From Paenibacillus tengchongensis (GTDB taxonomy: Bacteria > Bacillota > Bacilli > Paenibacillales > Paenibacillaceae), in assembly GCF_008973665.1 (NCBI RefSeq), contig NZ_WACP01000003.1:124001-188000 (forward strand): a stretch of DNA of 64,000 nucleotides, read 5' to 3'. Shown here in pieces: positions 18,080 to 27,014 of this stretch (position 1 is its first letter; each line of letters opens with the position of its first letter). Position numbers and translations under genes: made by a program. A model generated the notes under the pieces. The model saw only the letters and a program-made list of their open reading frames with translations, was not told the DNA's origin and made no database searches.

Positions 18080-18118
18080 AAAAAGGGCGGGGTGCCGGAG
18101 GTGGCAGCCCGCCTTTTT
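18080..18118 (+). terminator. Rho-independent terminator of the ABC efflux operon
   Basis: AAAAAGGGCGGG pairs with CCCGCCTTTTT with a single bulge, followed by a T-run. It sits 8 bp after the adaptor gene stop. The A-run on the left arm may let it also serve the convergent reverse-strand gene. Confidence 0.8.
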
Positions 18119-18153
18119 GTGTACCTGTCAAGCGGAGAAATGCTGAGTTTACT

Positions 18154-19530
18154 TTATTTTGAATTCAGGGAGCTGCGCCAAGCTTTAATCTCGCGGTTGA
18201 GTGCGGTAAGATCGGGTACCGGTACGCTGTCATCGCTGAGGTTGTATTTATTCTTCAGCGCAAGGATCCGCAGAACGCTTTCGTCAATCCGTTCTTCGGT
18301 AATTGTGCCGTTCTTAACGGCATTCAGCAGTGCTTCGCGGACCGCCCGTTCATTGTCGTATTCATGGGCAACGAGCAGGATATCGCTGCCGGCCAGCACC
18401 GTGTCGACTGCCGCCGCCGCAAGGGTGTAATTCTTGGTGATCGCTCCCATCGTCAGATCATCCGTAATCACTACGCCTTGAAATCCCATCTCCCTGCGCA
18501 GCAGATCGCTGATGATCCGCTCTGAGAGGGAGGCGGGCCGATCCGGATCGAGCTGCGGGAACAGGATATGCGCGATCATTACCGCATCTGCCTGTTCTTC
18601 GACAGCCGCCGCAAATGGCCGCCATTCCAGCTCTGCAAGCTCTTCGCGCGATTTGTCGACGACGGGCAGCTCCAGATGGGAATCGACGGAGGTGTCCCCG
18701 TGTCCCGGGAAATGCTTCACTACCGGTACAACGCCTTCAGCGGCGATGCCCTTCATCTCGGCAATGCCCATAGCGGCCACAAGCTGCGCGGTGCTGCCGA
18801 AAGAGCGGGTGCCGATAATCGGATTGTCCGGATTGCTGGCGATGTCCAGAACGGGGGCGAAGTTCATATTGAAGCCCGCCGACTTTACCGCCTTCGCCAG
18901 TAACCGGCCCATTGTGCCGGCGGCTTCGCTGTCGCCCGTGCTGCCAACGGTGCCGCTCTCGGGGAAGGCGGCGTACTCCTTCGGCAGGCGGCTGACTTTG
19001 CCGCCTTCCTGGTCGACGCTGATCCATAGCGGTGCGGGATGATCACGGTTGCTGCTCTTCAACTCGTTGATGAGGCTGACCATTCCTTGAAGATTGGAGA
19101 TGTTGTCGGCGTACAGGATAATGCCGCCAACCTGGTCGTCTGCAATCATTGAGCGGGCCTCTTTATCCAGCTCCGTGCCGTCAATACCGGCGAGCAGCAT
19201 CTGCCCGATCTTCTGCTCCAGGGTCATGGCTGCCAGCTCTGCTTCGGCCGGGGACGAAGCCGGTACAGGGGAAGAGGATGCCGCAGGGGCGTTTGCCGGC
19301 GGCAGGAGCCCGGTTGCCGCCGGAGATGGAGCTCCGGCATCCGCCGTTGCCTCCGCCGCCGTCCCGGCGGAAGCCGGCGGCACTGATTCGGCAGCCGATG
19401 GCCCCGCGCCGGTGCTGCTGCATCCGCTCAGCAACAAACAAGTTATACCGGCGCTGCAAATCCACATTTTTAGCCGACGATACGGCTTTTTGCCAGAAAC
19501 GGTTGTTGTCATATGAATGTCCTTGGTCAT
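18154..19530 (-). CDS. Glycoside hydrolase family 3 lipoprotein (NagZ-like beta-N-acetylhexosaminidase)
   Basis: This 458-aa protein has a signal peptide ending in the lipobox LLLSGC, an Ala/Pro-rich linker (about residues 40-100) and a GH3 N-terminal barrel. The diagnostic motif KHFPGHGDTSVDSHLELP (about 260-277) carries the His/Asp pair used by NagZ-type enzymes. It probably trims GlcNAc from muropeptides outside the cell. The reverse-strand ATG 19530 has AAAGGACACCGATT ahead of it; a second in-frame ATG six codons later also has an acceptable site. Confidence 0.92.
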   Translation of the reverse strand: MTKDIHMTTTVSGKKPYRRLKMWICSAGITCLLLSGCSSTGAGPSAAESVPPASAGTAAEATADAGAPSPAATGLLPPANAPAASSSPVPASSPAEAELAAMTLEQKIGQMLLAGIDGTELDKEARSMIADDQVGGIILYADNISNLQGMVSLINELKSSNRDHPAPLWISVDQEGGKVSRLPKEYAAFPESGTVGSTGDSEAAGTMGRLLAKAVKSAGFNMNFAPVLDIASNPDNPIIGTRSFGSTAQLVAAMGIAEMKGIAAEGVVPVVKHFPGHGDTSVDSHLELPVVDKSREELAELEWRPFAAAVEEQADAVMIAHILFPQLDPDRPASLSERIISDLLRREMGFQGVVITDDLTMGAITKNYTLAAAAVDTVLAGSDILLVAHEYDNERAVREALLNAVKNGTITEERIDESVLRILALKNKYNLSDDSVPVPDLTALNREIKAWRSSLNSK

Positions 19531-19580
19531 AATCGGTGTCCTTTGTTTAGAGTTTGGTACATAGTATGGCTGGATTATGC

Positions 19581-20903
19581 TTACTTCACGGAGGCGGGAA
19601 GCTTGATGCCATGCATTTTACCGCCACTGCGGATAATCAGCATATTGCCGGTCTTCAGAGTAGGCAAGAATTCCCGTGAACCCGTGTTGACTGTAAATAA
19701 TGGATTCATAGTGGACAGATCATAGGCATGGAATTTACCATCCGATTGGCCCACATAAACTGTACTGCCGAACAGGTCAAGCTGCGATGCAGGATTCTCG
19801 CCCTGCGGTACCCGGACAATCTGACCGTTCCCCAGCTTAAGCGCGCTTAGCGTATTGCTGCTGTAGTTATAGTAAAGCACCCGGTTCTGAACCACCTGAT
19901 AGAGAGGGAATTCATTGTCGGAGTATGGCTGTATCCAGGTGTGGAGCGCCTTGCCGTCCGGCGAATAGTTCCAGAAATCGTACTGGGCGAGCGTCTTTCC
20001 GCGGTGAACATACAGCTTGTCCCCGTCGAGGAAAGCCGAAGCATGAATTCCGCCGGAGCGAAAGGAACCATCCGTATTCGCGGAATCCGTCCAGCGGTAC
20101 TGGCGTTCCCCTTTGATCTCACCGGTCTGTAAATCAATGACGGAAATGGCGATCTTACGGTTAACCGGGTCTTCATCCAGCATCTCCAGAGACTTCACGG
20201 AATAGACGAGGCCGTCTTTAATCGCCAGCGGCATGCTTTGGCGCGACTGCGACCACAGCTTCTTGCCGGTCTTGGCGTCATAGGCGTATATGGCCGGAAA
20301 AGTCAAGACGCCGGATACTGCAAAATTCCGCAGCACAACGCCGTCGGCTTCCACCAGATCCATATATCCTGTTTGAGTGGAATCCTCAGTGGCACTCCAT
20401 TTGATGGTGCCGGAAACTGCGTCCACTGCAGCAATCTTATAGTCATCAATGACATAGACAGTATTTCCGCTGCGGAATATATTCTTGGCCTTCGGCATGG
20501 ATACTGCCGCTGACCAGAGCTTGCGGCCTGCCTCGGATACGGCGTAAAGCGCACCGCCGCTGGTCATACCGTACACTGCACCGGTGCTATAAATATAGAG
20601 CGGGGCCAGCGAGCTGCCGAATTCCCAGAGCTTCTTCCCGGTTACCGCGTTCAGCGCAGCCAATTTGCCGCCCTTCTGGAGCATGAAAACTTTTCCGTTC
20701 TCGGCCAGAACGGCGGCGGACTGCGAGGATTCTGCCGGGACAGTCCATGCAGGCTTCAGGACAGGTGCCTGAACTTTAGTATAGCTGGAATTGCTGATGC
20801 TGAAGGTTGCCTGTTCGGCATAAACACCAGATGCTGCTGGTACGGCTGACAACGTCAGCAGAAGACTTGCTCCAATAACAGCCACTTTTTTTCTGTGCAT
20901 CAT
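19581..20903 (-). CDS. Secreted PQQ-like beta-propeller repeat protein
   Basis: The 440-aa protein starts with a signal peptide (MMHRKKVAVIGASLLLTLSA). It then carries repeated units such as GKVFMLQKGGKLAALNAVTGKKLW and AIYAYDAKTGKKLW, the hallmark of PQQ-type propeller blades (YWTD-like repeats without a visible enzyme domain). It may be a scaffold or binding protein at the cell surface. The start at 20903 is chosen because GGGAGGAAAGTATA precedes it; the longer frame upstream lacks such a site. Confidence 0.85.
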   Translation of the reverse strand: MMHRKKVAVIGASLLLTLSAVPAASGVYAEQATFSISNSSYTKVQAPVLKPAWTVPAESSQSAAVLAENGKVFMLQKGGKLAALNAVTGKKLWEFGSSLAPLYIYSTGAVYGMTSGGALYAVSEAGRKLWSAAVSMPKAKNIFRSGNTVYVIDDYKIAAVDAVSGTIKWSATEDSTQTGYMDLVEADGVVLRNFAVSGVLTFPAIYAYDAKTGKKLWSQSRQSMPLAIKDGLVYSVKSLEMLDEDPVNRKIAISVIDLQTGEIKGERQYRWTDSANTDGSFRSGGIHASAFLDGDKLYVHRGKTLAQYDFWNYSPDGKALHTWIQPYSDNEFPLYQVVQNRVLYYNYSSNTLSALKLGNGQIVRVPQGENPASQLDLFGSTVYVGQSDGKFHAYDLSTMNPLFTVNTGSREFLPTLKTGNMLIIRSGGKMHGIKLPASVK

Positions 20904-21196
20904 TATACTTTCCTCCCGATATAACCGTTTTATTAGACCGGCACGATGTTCTTTACCCAATTTCACTCCTTAAGTTTAGACTACCGTTCCCCCCGAAAAG
21001 TTACAGCTTTGGCAAAAAGATTGCTTTATGTTGGCGCAAGGCAAACTTTTGTTGCAAATACCAACACAATTTTGTCCTGCCAACTCTATTTGGCGGGGGG
21101 AACTAATCAGCCGTCCGGCAACACTGTTTCTCTAGACCCACCCGCTTTCCGGCGTGTAGTATAGAACAATACCAATGACCGGAGGTTCTATAAGCT

Positions 21197-22060
21197 TTGG
21201 AAAACTATAACGAGATAAAACAAAGTGAGAAGGGGGCCTGGCTTAGCCTGGCCGCTTATATTGTTCTGTCAGCACTTAAACTGCTCGTGGCACTGGCTGC
21301 AGGCTCACAGGCGCTGCTGGCCGACGGGCTGAATAACAGTACGGACATTATCGCATCGGCCGCCATTCTGGTCGGGCTGAACATTTCCCGGCGGCCGCCG
21401 GATTCCAACCACGGCTACGGGCATTTCCGGGCGGAGACGGTGGCTGCACTCGTGGCTTCCTTTATTATGATCGCAGTCGGACTGCAGGTTCTTTATCAGG
21501 GAATCCATAAGTTTGTTCAGCCGGAGCTTGCGACACCGGACCTGGCGGCGGCATGGACGGCACTGTTCGCCGCAGCAGTAATGTTCGGAGTGTATATGTA
21601 CAATATCCGGCTGTCCCGCAAGCTGCGCAGCAGCGCGATCGAAGCGGTCGCCCAGGACAATCGTTCGGACGCACTGGTAAGTATCGGAGCTTTTGTAGGG
21701 ATTCTCGGCGCACAATTCGGCCTACCCTGGCTGGACCCGCTAACCGGAACGGTAGTCGGTCTGCTGATCTGCAAGACGGCTTGGGACATCTTCCGCAAGG
21801 CGACGCATGATCTAACGGATGGCTTCGACGCGGGGCAGCTGGAGCTGATGAAGGCTACGGTGGCAGAGGTGCAGGGGGTGGAATTGATCAAGGATATGAA
21901 AGCGCGGATTCACGGTAACAATGTGCTGGTGGACACGACCGTGCTCGTAGACTCCCGGCTGAACGTTGTCCAGAGTCACGATATTACCGAAGCCATTGAA
22001 GACCAGCTGAAGGACCGGCATCAGGTCTCTAATGTATTGGTGCATATTGAGCCGCTGTAA
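21197..22060 (+). CDS. Cation diffusion facilitator family metal exporter
   Basis: This 287-aa CDF protein has six hydrophobic segments and a C-terminal cytosolic domain. The metal-site motifs read N-x3-D in helix 2 (LNNSTD) and D-x3-D in helix 5 (DNRSD). That combination is described for Mn(II) exporters, while Zn types carry His in helix 2; manganese is therefore the likelier cargo, as an inference. The start is TTG 21197 with GGAGG 11 bases upstream. It is a single gene followed by a terminator. Confidence 0.92.
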   Translation: MENYNEIKQSEKGAWLSLAAYIVLSALKLLVALAAGSQALLADGLNNSTDIIASAAILVGLNISRRPPDSNHGYGHFRAETVAALVASFIMIAVGLQVLYQGIHKFVQPELATPDLAAAWTALFAAAVMFGVYMYNIRLSRKLRSSAIEAVAQDNRSDALVSIGAFVGILGAQFGLPWLDPLTGTVVGLLICKTAWDIFRKATHDLTDGFDAGQLELMKATVAEVQGVELIKDMKARIHGNNVLVDTTVLVDSRLNVVQSHDITEAIEDQLKDRHQVSNVLVHIEPL

Positions 22061-22156
22061 GAAACATTAGCTGAATGTAAAAATTGCAGTGACGATTAGG
22101 ACACCGGTCATAATGATCCAAGTATTCGCCGATAAACATTAAATAGAAATCCTTGG

Positions 22157-22183
22157 AACACAGCTGTAATCAGCTGTGTTTTT
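22157..22183 (+). terminator. Rho-independent terminator
   Basis: Perfect 10-bp stem AACACAGCTG / CAGCTGTGTT with a TAAT loop and a following T-run, about 100 bp after the CDF gene. It separates this gene from the hemerythrin gene. Confidence 0.85.
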
Positions 22184-22310
22184 ATATGTAGCTGTTCTTC
22201 ATGAAAAATTTGTCGTGTGATGTTGTTTACAGAACTTTTAGGGGGAAAAGAGGAAAATAAAGTATGTCTCTCGATTTGCAAATATTGGTAAGGATAGGGT
22301 GAGTGAGTCA

Positions 22311-22727
22311 ATGATAGAGTGGAAAGAAACGTATGACATCGGCGTACAGAAGATAGACTGCCAGCACAGACAGCTGCTTGTAAAATTAAATGAATTTTTT
22401 GACGCATGCACCAATCAGCAGGGCAAAGAAAAGATTGAAGAGACGCTGAAGTTTCTCAAGGATTACACAATTGAGCATTTTGGCAGCGAAGAGGAATTAA
22501 TGGAGGAAATCGATTTTCCCGAACTGGCGGAGCACCGGAAGACGCATGCCGAATTTGTGCAGACTGTACTGGAGCTGGAAGAGAGCATCAAGACCAAGGG
22601 AGTATCCGTCCTGTCGACCATCAAGCTTAACCGCACATTGACAGACTGGCTCATTAATCATATCCATAAATGCGACATGCTGATCGGTGAATGTATATCT
22701 GCCCGTAAAGGCAATGAAGCTGTGTAA
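22311..22727 (+). CDS. Bacteriohemerythrin
   Basis: This 138-aa protein carries the hemerythrin metal-ligand pattern: CQHRQL, then HFGSEEELM (His and Glu ligands), HRKTH and NHIHKCD. Such proteins bind O2 at a di-iron centre, for storage, sensing or protection. ATG 22311 is preferred over the in-frame GTG 22299, because GGTGAG lies 8 bases before the ATG and only inside or next to the GTG. It is monocistronic with its own terminator. Confidence 0.93.
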   Translation: MIEWKETYDIGVQKIDCQHRQLLVKLNEFFDACTNQQGKEKIEETLKFLKDYTIEHFGSEEELMEEIDFPELAEHRKTHAEFVQTVLELEESIKTKGVSVLSTIKLNRTLTDWLINHIHKCDMLIGECISARKGNEAV

Positions 22728-22744
22728 TTAAATCGTGTACATGC

Positions 22745-22773
22745 AGAGAATGCCGTCCGGCATTCTCTTTTTT
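22745..22773 (+). terminator. Rho-independent terminator of the hemerythrin gene
   Basis: Stem AGAGAATGCC / GGCATTCTCT with a 4-nt loop and six Ts, 18 bp after the stop codon. Confidence 0.9.
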
Positions 22774-22925
22774 GGCTGCGGGAATTTATGCTGATTTCAT
22801 AAAATAATCTTAGTGCGGAAACGGGTCTAAACTCAGCCGCACCGCAATTTATACTCGGCAAATACTTTGTGTTATGATTTGGAGTAGGAACTCAAAGAGA
22901 GGATTCTTGCCAAAGGAGTGGGGGA

Positions 22926-24116
22926 ATGAAGGCACTGCGTGTTATCGTATCGGGTATCGTGATGCTGCTTGTACTCGGTCTTGTCAATTATTATATCGGC
23001 TGGCACCTCTGGAAGGTGCTCGATCACTGGCTGCCGGAGATCTCCGCCGGGGGATACTGGACTGTATTCATGATCGTGGCCTTTGCCTATGTTATCGGTA
23101 TGGTGCCGTGGCCTAAGGCTGTTAAACCGGCCGGCCGCCTGTTCAAGGTGATCGGCTCCTATTATCTGGCCTGCATGGAATTCGCACTCATTGTACTGCC
23201 GGTCACCGATCTGATGTACTGGCTGCTGGGGCTGGCCGGGGTCAGCCGCTCCGCGTTTGTGACCGAAGCGGGAATCACCGATCTGCTGCTGCTGGCGTTC
23301 TTCCTGCTCTGGGGCTCGCGCAATGCCTGGAGCACGGTGGTCCGTAAGCATCCGCTGCGCATCGCCAAAGAGACAGGTTCAAGTCAGCCGATTACCGTTG
23401 CGGTTGCGTCCGACCTGCACCTGGGTAACATCGTCGGCAACCGCCATCTGCGCCGGATGGTGGCGGAGATCAACCGTATGGAGCCCGATCTGATCCTGCT
23501 GGCGGGTGATGTGCTGGATGACAGCATTGAGCCGTTCCTACGCAACAGCATGAAGGAACAGCTGAAGCAGCTCAAGGCACGGCACGGCGTCTATGCAGTG
23601 CTGGGCAACCATGAATATTACGGCGGATCGATTGCCGAGTATAGCCGGGTGATGGACAGCATCGGGATCAAAGTGCTGCAGGATGAGGTTGTGGAGGCCG
23701 GAGGCATGTATATTGTCGGCCGTAAAGACAAGACGGCGGAGTCGCTGGAAGGCGGCCGCCTGAGTGTGGCTGCGTTGCTGGAAGGAATAAATCACTCCCG
23801 CCCGGTCATTATGATGGACCATCAGCCGACGGAGTTCGCTGCTGCGGCTGAAGCCGGAGTGGATGTGCTGCTCTCCGGACATACCCACCGCGGGCAGATT
23901 GCCCCGAACCATTTCATTACCAGACGGCTGTTCGAGCTGGACTGGGGCTACCTGCTCAAGGATAAGCTGCATGTGGTCGTGTCCTCCGGCTACGGCACCT
24001 GGGGTCCGCCGATCCGCCTGGCCAGCCGCTCGGAACTGATTAAGCTGGAGCTGCTGCCGGTGGGAAGCAAGTCTTACAGTGAAGAGACGGTACCGGCGCA
24101 GACGGTGTTGGTTTAA
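22926..24116 (+). CDS. Membrane-anchored metallophosphoesterase
   Basis: The 396-aa protein has four hydrophobic segments in the first 140 residues and then a calcineurin-like phosphoesterase domain. All metal-site motifs are intact: SDLHLGN (about residue 161), LLAGDVLDD, LGNHEYYGG and SGHTHRGQ. This fits the YkuE/YaeI-like group of membrane phosphohydrolases, probably acting on lipid-linked substrates. ATG 22926 follows AAGGAGTGGGGGA. A second, distant relative lies on the other strand at 26043-26855. Confidence 0.92.
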   Translation: MKALRVIVSGIVMLLVLGLVNYYIGWHLWKVLDHWLPEISAGGYWTVFMIVAFAYVIGMVPWPKAVKPAGRLFKVIGSYYLACMEFALIVLPVTDLMYWLLGLAGVSRSAFVTEAGITDLLLLAFFLLWGSRNAWSTVVRKHPLRIAKETGSSQPITVAVASDLHLGNIVGNRHLRRMVAEINRMEPDLILLAGDVLDDSIEPFLRNSMKEQLKQLKARHGVYAVLGNHEYYGGSIAEYSRVMDSIGIKVLQDEVVEAGGMYIVGRKDKTAESLEGGRLSVAALLEGINHSRPVIMMDHQPTEFAAAAEAGVDVLLSGHTHRGQIAPNHFITRRLFELDWGYLLKDKLHVVVSSGYGTWGPPIRLASRSELIKLELLPVGSKSYSEETVPAQTVLV

Positions 24117-24158
24117 ATGACAAGCAAAGGGTGTTGACAGGGCCAATAACCATGAGTG

Positions 24159-24191
24159 CAGGAACACTCCCTCTGCAGGCGGGTGTTCCTG
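24159..24191 (+). terminator. Hairpin after the metallophosphoesterase gene
   Basis: CAGGAACAC pairs with GTGTTCCTG around a 15-nt loop. There is no T-run, so it may act as an RNA-stabilising hairpin rather than a terminator. Confidence 0.45.
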
Positions 24192-24321
24192 CTATATCAG
24201 GCTCTGGATCGGACATCACGTGTGGATCATAGACAGCAAGGAAGGCTGGAAGCGCGGGCGTAAACCGCATAAAGCCTTTAAGATATGATTCGGCATTGCC
24301 AGTTTGTTGTAACTGTGCCTG

Positions 24322-24350
24322 TTGACTTTAGTAATGATGTGGGATATGTT
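24322..24350 (+). promoter_or_regulatory. Sigma-A promoter of the MarR gene
   Basis: TTGACT (24322-24327), a 17-nt spacer, TATGTT (24345-24350). The MarR operator palindrome starts 3 bp downstream, consistent with autorepression. Confidence 0.7.
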
Positions 24351-24353
24351 GTT

Positions 24354-24369
24354 AGTTAAGTTATTAACT
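24354..24369. promoter_or_regulatory. Candidate MarR operator, copy 1
   Basis: Inverted repeat AGTTAA-GTTA-TTAACT placed immediately after the -10 box of the marR promoter. A related palindrome with the same TAGTTAAG half lies before the oxidoreductase gene at 25109-25128. Confidence 0.6.
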
Positions 24370-24391
24370 ATATAGAGTGGAGCGCTGGATC

Positions 24392-24850
24392 ATGGACCCG
24401 TTGCAGGAAGACGAATTGCAAGCTTATGTAACTCATTTACCCTTGGCGAACGAAGCTTTTTTTGCGCTGGTGGAGGCTACTGCGGCGGCAGTGGCGGTCT
24501 CGGAGAAATACTGGCAGAGCAAAGGCCACAACGGCGCACGCATCCGTGTGCTGGTGGAGATCGCCAAGCAAGGGGGCAGTATGCTGCCTTCGCTGCTGGC
24601 AGAACGGACCGGAGTGACCAAAGCTAATATCAGCCTGCTGCTGCTCCCGCTGGAGAAGGATGGACTGGTGGCCCGTTCGAGTCATGCTGAAGACGGGCGG
24701 AAGACGATCATCTCGCTGACGGAGAAAGGCCGGGCGTTGCTCAGTGAGCATCTGCCTGAGAACCGCCAGACGGTTGCCGGGGTGATGAACCGCTTGAGCG
24801 GGCAGGAGCTGGAGCAGTTGATGGGCTTGTTGCGCAAATTAAAAGGCTGA
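24392..24850 (+). CDS. MarR-family transcriptional regulator
   Basis: The 152-aa protein shows the winged helix of MarR repressors: LLAERTGVTKANISLLLLPL (recognition helix, about residues 70-89), then the wing EDGRKTIISLTEKGRALL (about 98-115). ATG 24392 is preceded by GGAG at 9 nt; an in-frame GTG five codons earlier has no site. Its own promoter and that of the downstream oxidoreductase carry similar palindromes, so it probably represses both and responds to a small molecule. Confidence 0.9.
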   Translation: MDPLQEDELQAYVTHLPLANEAFFALVEATAAAVAVSEKYWQSKGHNGARIRVLVEIAKQGGSMLPSLLAERTGVTKANISLLLLPLEKDGLVARSSHAEDGRKTIISLTEKGRALLSEHLPENRQTVAGVMNRLSGQELEQLMGLLRKLKG

Positions 24851-24883
24851 TGCGGGAAGGCCCGGGCAGTACAAACCAGGTTG

Positions 24884-25068
24884 CTAACGGACCGTATTGA
24901 CGTTATTCTTCCAAATCACACGATTTCTCGGGACTTAACGGACACAGTTGCTTTTATTTGGCCAATAAAGGTAACTTTATGCATGGCTTCACGCCAATAG
25001 CTTCAACTGGGTCCGTTACGTTGGGATAGCAGCAGAATTGCAATCATAGGGGCGACTGAGTCCGTTTA
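24884..25068. repeat. Four-unit intergenic element, TAACGGAC type
   Basis: TAACGGAC occurs at 24885 and 24936 (51 bp apart), followed by inverted copies GTCCGTTA at 25011 and GTCCGTTT at 25060 (49 bp apart). It fills most of the 305-bp gap between the MarR gene and the oxidoreductase gene. The layout matches the elements at 11.4, 32.5 and 59.7 kb, but the unit sequence is different. Confidence 0.7.
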
Positions 25069-25108
25069 GTATTCTGCCATTGGATGTATGGCTCATCCTT
25101 GCAGCTAT

Positions 25109-25128
25109 ATAGTTAAGCGCTAAACTAT
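25109..25128. promoter_or_regulatory. Candidate MarR operator, copy 2
   Basis: Near-perfect 20-bp palindrome ATAGTTAAGCGCTAAACTAT (one mismatched pair), 28 bp before the oxidoreductase start codon. It shares TAGTTAAG and the AACTAT end with the operator at the marR promoter. Confidence 0.6.
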
Positions 25129-25155
25129 GTTCGATTCAATAAGGAGGTATTATGC

Positions 25156-26046
25156 ATGACCATCATGATTACTGGAGCCGCCGGACGACTGGCCAGCCTG
25201 ATTCTGCCGCTGCTGGAAGAGCTTATACCGTCTGAGAGAGATGCAACAGGAGACCAAACACCGCCTGAGCCACATGTTGCAAATGTTCAAACATCGGCTG
25301 GGCATATTGTTGCTGGCGTCAGAAATCCGGAGCAGGCTGCCCGCTTGCTGGAACGAGGAACCGAAGTTCGCGTAGCCGATTACGACCGGCCTGAATCACT
25401 GGCCGGAGCTTTCCGCGGCGTATCCAAGCTGCTGCTGATCTCCAGCTCCCACACCGATGATGCCGTCCGGCTGGAGCAGCACAGCCGGGTGATTGCCGCC
25501 GCACAGCAGGCGGGAGTGGCCCATATGCTGTACACCGGCTTTGCATTTCCCCGGCCCGGCAGCAAGGATGTCCACACCATGACAGAGCAATTGATAGCTG
25601 AGTCGGAGATGAAATATACCTTTCTGCGCAGCGGGCTATACACCGATTTCGTACAGGTGCTCGGGCTGCCGCAAGCCATAGCCGGCGGTGAACTGGTGAC
25701 CGCTCCAGGCGAATGGCTCTTTAACTCCGTGATCCGCGAGGATCTGGCCCAGGCAATCGCCGGAGTGCTGGCGGAGGAAGGGCATGAAGGGCGGATTTAC
25801 GAGCTGGCAGCAGCAAGCACCTGGAGCTTTGCCGATCTGGCGGATGCGCTCAGCCCATACGCCGGCCGGGAGGTCCGGCACCGGGAGGACCCGGGGGTAC
25901 AGCACTGGATATATGCTTTTTTGGCAACCATCAATACACGCACGGCCTCATCTGATCTCGAAATGCTGCTAAGACGAAAGGCAACTCCGCTCGAAGAGAG
26001 CATTAAGCCGTTTGCCTGTCGGCCAGTTGAGCCGCCGCAGGTTTAA
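25156..26046 (+). CDS. NAD(P)H-binding oxidoreductase (NmrA/QorB-like SDR)
   Basis: This 296-aa atypical short-chain dehydrogenase-like protein starts with a Rossmann motif MITGAAGRLAS (residues 4-14). It contains segments typical of NmrA/quinone-reductase-2-type proteins (GVSKLLLISSSHTDDAVRLE, YTFLRSGLYTDF). The start ATG follows AAGGAGGTATTATGC. An insert of about 30 residues (ERDATGDQTPPEPHVANVQ) between the first helix and the second strand is unusual for the family. The shared palindrome suggests control by the MarR protein, as in quinone or electrophile stress modules. Confidence 0.87.
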   Translation: MTIMITGAAGRLASLILPLLEELIPSERDATGDQTPPEPHVANVQTSAGHIVAGVRNPEQAARLLERGTEVRVADYDRPESLAGAFRGVSKLLLISSSHTDDAVRLEQHSRVIAAAQQAGVAHMLYTGFAFPRPGSKDVHTMTEQLIAESEMKYTFLRSGLYTDFVQVLGLPQAIAGGELVTAPGEWLFNSVIREDLAQAIAGVLAEEGHEGRIYELAAASTWSFADLADALSPYAGREVRHREDPGVQHWIYAFLATINTRTASSDLEMLLRRKATPLEESIKPFACRPVEPPQV

Positions 26047-26855
26047 TGGTTCTCCTCACCGAGCTTAAACACAGTGATTTCCGGCGGGCAGGCAACGCGT
26101 AGCGGGATTTTTACCGTACCGAGTCCCCGGCCGATGTAGAAATGCTGGCGTCCGGGGAGCTTTTTCAATCCGACGTGATAGTTCTTATAAGCACCGATGG
26201 TCCGGCCGAACAACCGGATTTGTCCGCCATGGGTATGACCGGCCAGCAGTAAATCGAAGGGAATCCGATTCTCATCAAGCGTATCGATAATCGTCGGAGA
26301 GTGCGCCAGCAAGATAGTATAGTCGGCATTGTTAAGGGTCTGCGCGGAGAGATTGACCCGTTCATTGCCATACACCGAGTTGTCGAAGCCGTACACCAGC
26401 AGTTTTTTCTGTCCCAGGCTCAGCTGCGCCGGCTGATTCTCCAGCACCGCGATGCCTTGCTGCCGCAAGGCGTTCCTAAGCTCCGTGTACTCCATGGACG
26501 TGAGGGGTCGCTTATGAAGCTGTTCAACGGTTTCGCGCTCGTAGTTGCCCGGTACAAAAAACATCTTGCGGCACTCTATTCTCTCCAGCTCGCGCAGAAC
26601 GCGCGGCCAATGCTTCGTGCGGGAAGCCAGATCGCCGGTAACCATGACAAGATCCGGCTGAAGACCGTTCACCAGCCTGCTGAGCCTGCCGTTGATGAAC
26701 CGGATACGCCCGTGAATATCGGTAAGCTGGACGACGGTGCCCTGGCATTCACCCGGCAACTTCACCACCGGACGCTGTACGTATAAAGTCTGAAAGGCGA
26801 GCCACAAAAGTGAAATAGCGGCAGCGGCCGTGAGCATGATTAAGGTCACGATCAT
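26043..26855 (-). CDS. Metallophosphoesterase with GNYE in place of GNHE
   Basis: The 270-aa protein has one N-terminal membrane helix and a calcineurin-like domain: TDIHGR (about residue 47), MVTGDLAS, and LLAGHTHGGQ near the C-terminus. The motif that normally reads GNH(D/E), whose His assists catalysis, reads GNYE here (VPGNYERE, about residues 101-108). Metal ligands are otherwise present. It may be a variant subgroup or have weak activity. It converges with the oxidoreductase gene, overlapping by 4 bp. Confidence 0.87.
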   Translation of the reverse strand: MIVTLIMLTAAAAISLLWLAFQTLYVQRPVVKLPGECQGTVVQLTDIHGRIRFINGRLSRLVNGLQPDLVMVTGDLASRTKHWPRVLRELERIECRKMFFVPGNYERETVEQLHKRPLTSMEYTELRNALRQQGIAVLENQPAQLSLGQKKLLVYGFDNSVYGNERVNLSAQTLNNADYTILLAHSPTIIDTLDENRIPFDLLLAGHTHGGQIRLFGRTIGAYKNYHVGLKKLPGRQHFYIGRGLGTVKIPLRVACPPEITVFKLGEENH

Positions 26856-27014
26856 TGCAAAGTTCCTCCTGTATTCCCGAGCAAGATAAGTCGATCTTAC
26901 TATGCACCGGCTGGGGCCCGCAACACCCGCAGACGGATTTACCCGTTGTCATGCGGAAGCATTGTTGCTACTATGGGGACAGCCGAAGAGCAAGAAGATT
27001 GGAGCGAAGCTGTA

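Noticed and set aside
20967..21180. Fragments resembling parts of a c-di-GMP (GEMM) riboswitch on the reverse strand (GCCAAAGCTG, GTCTAAAC)
   Set aside because: The paired GGCAAACC/GAAA half and the correct order of helices are missing, so the match is only to short words.
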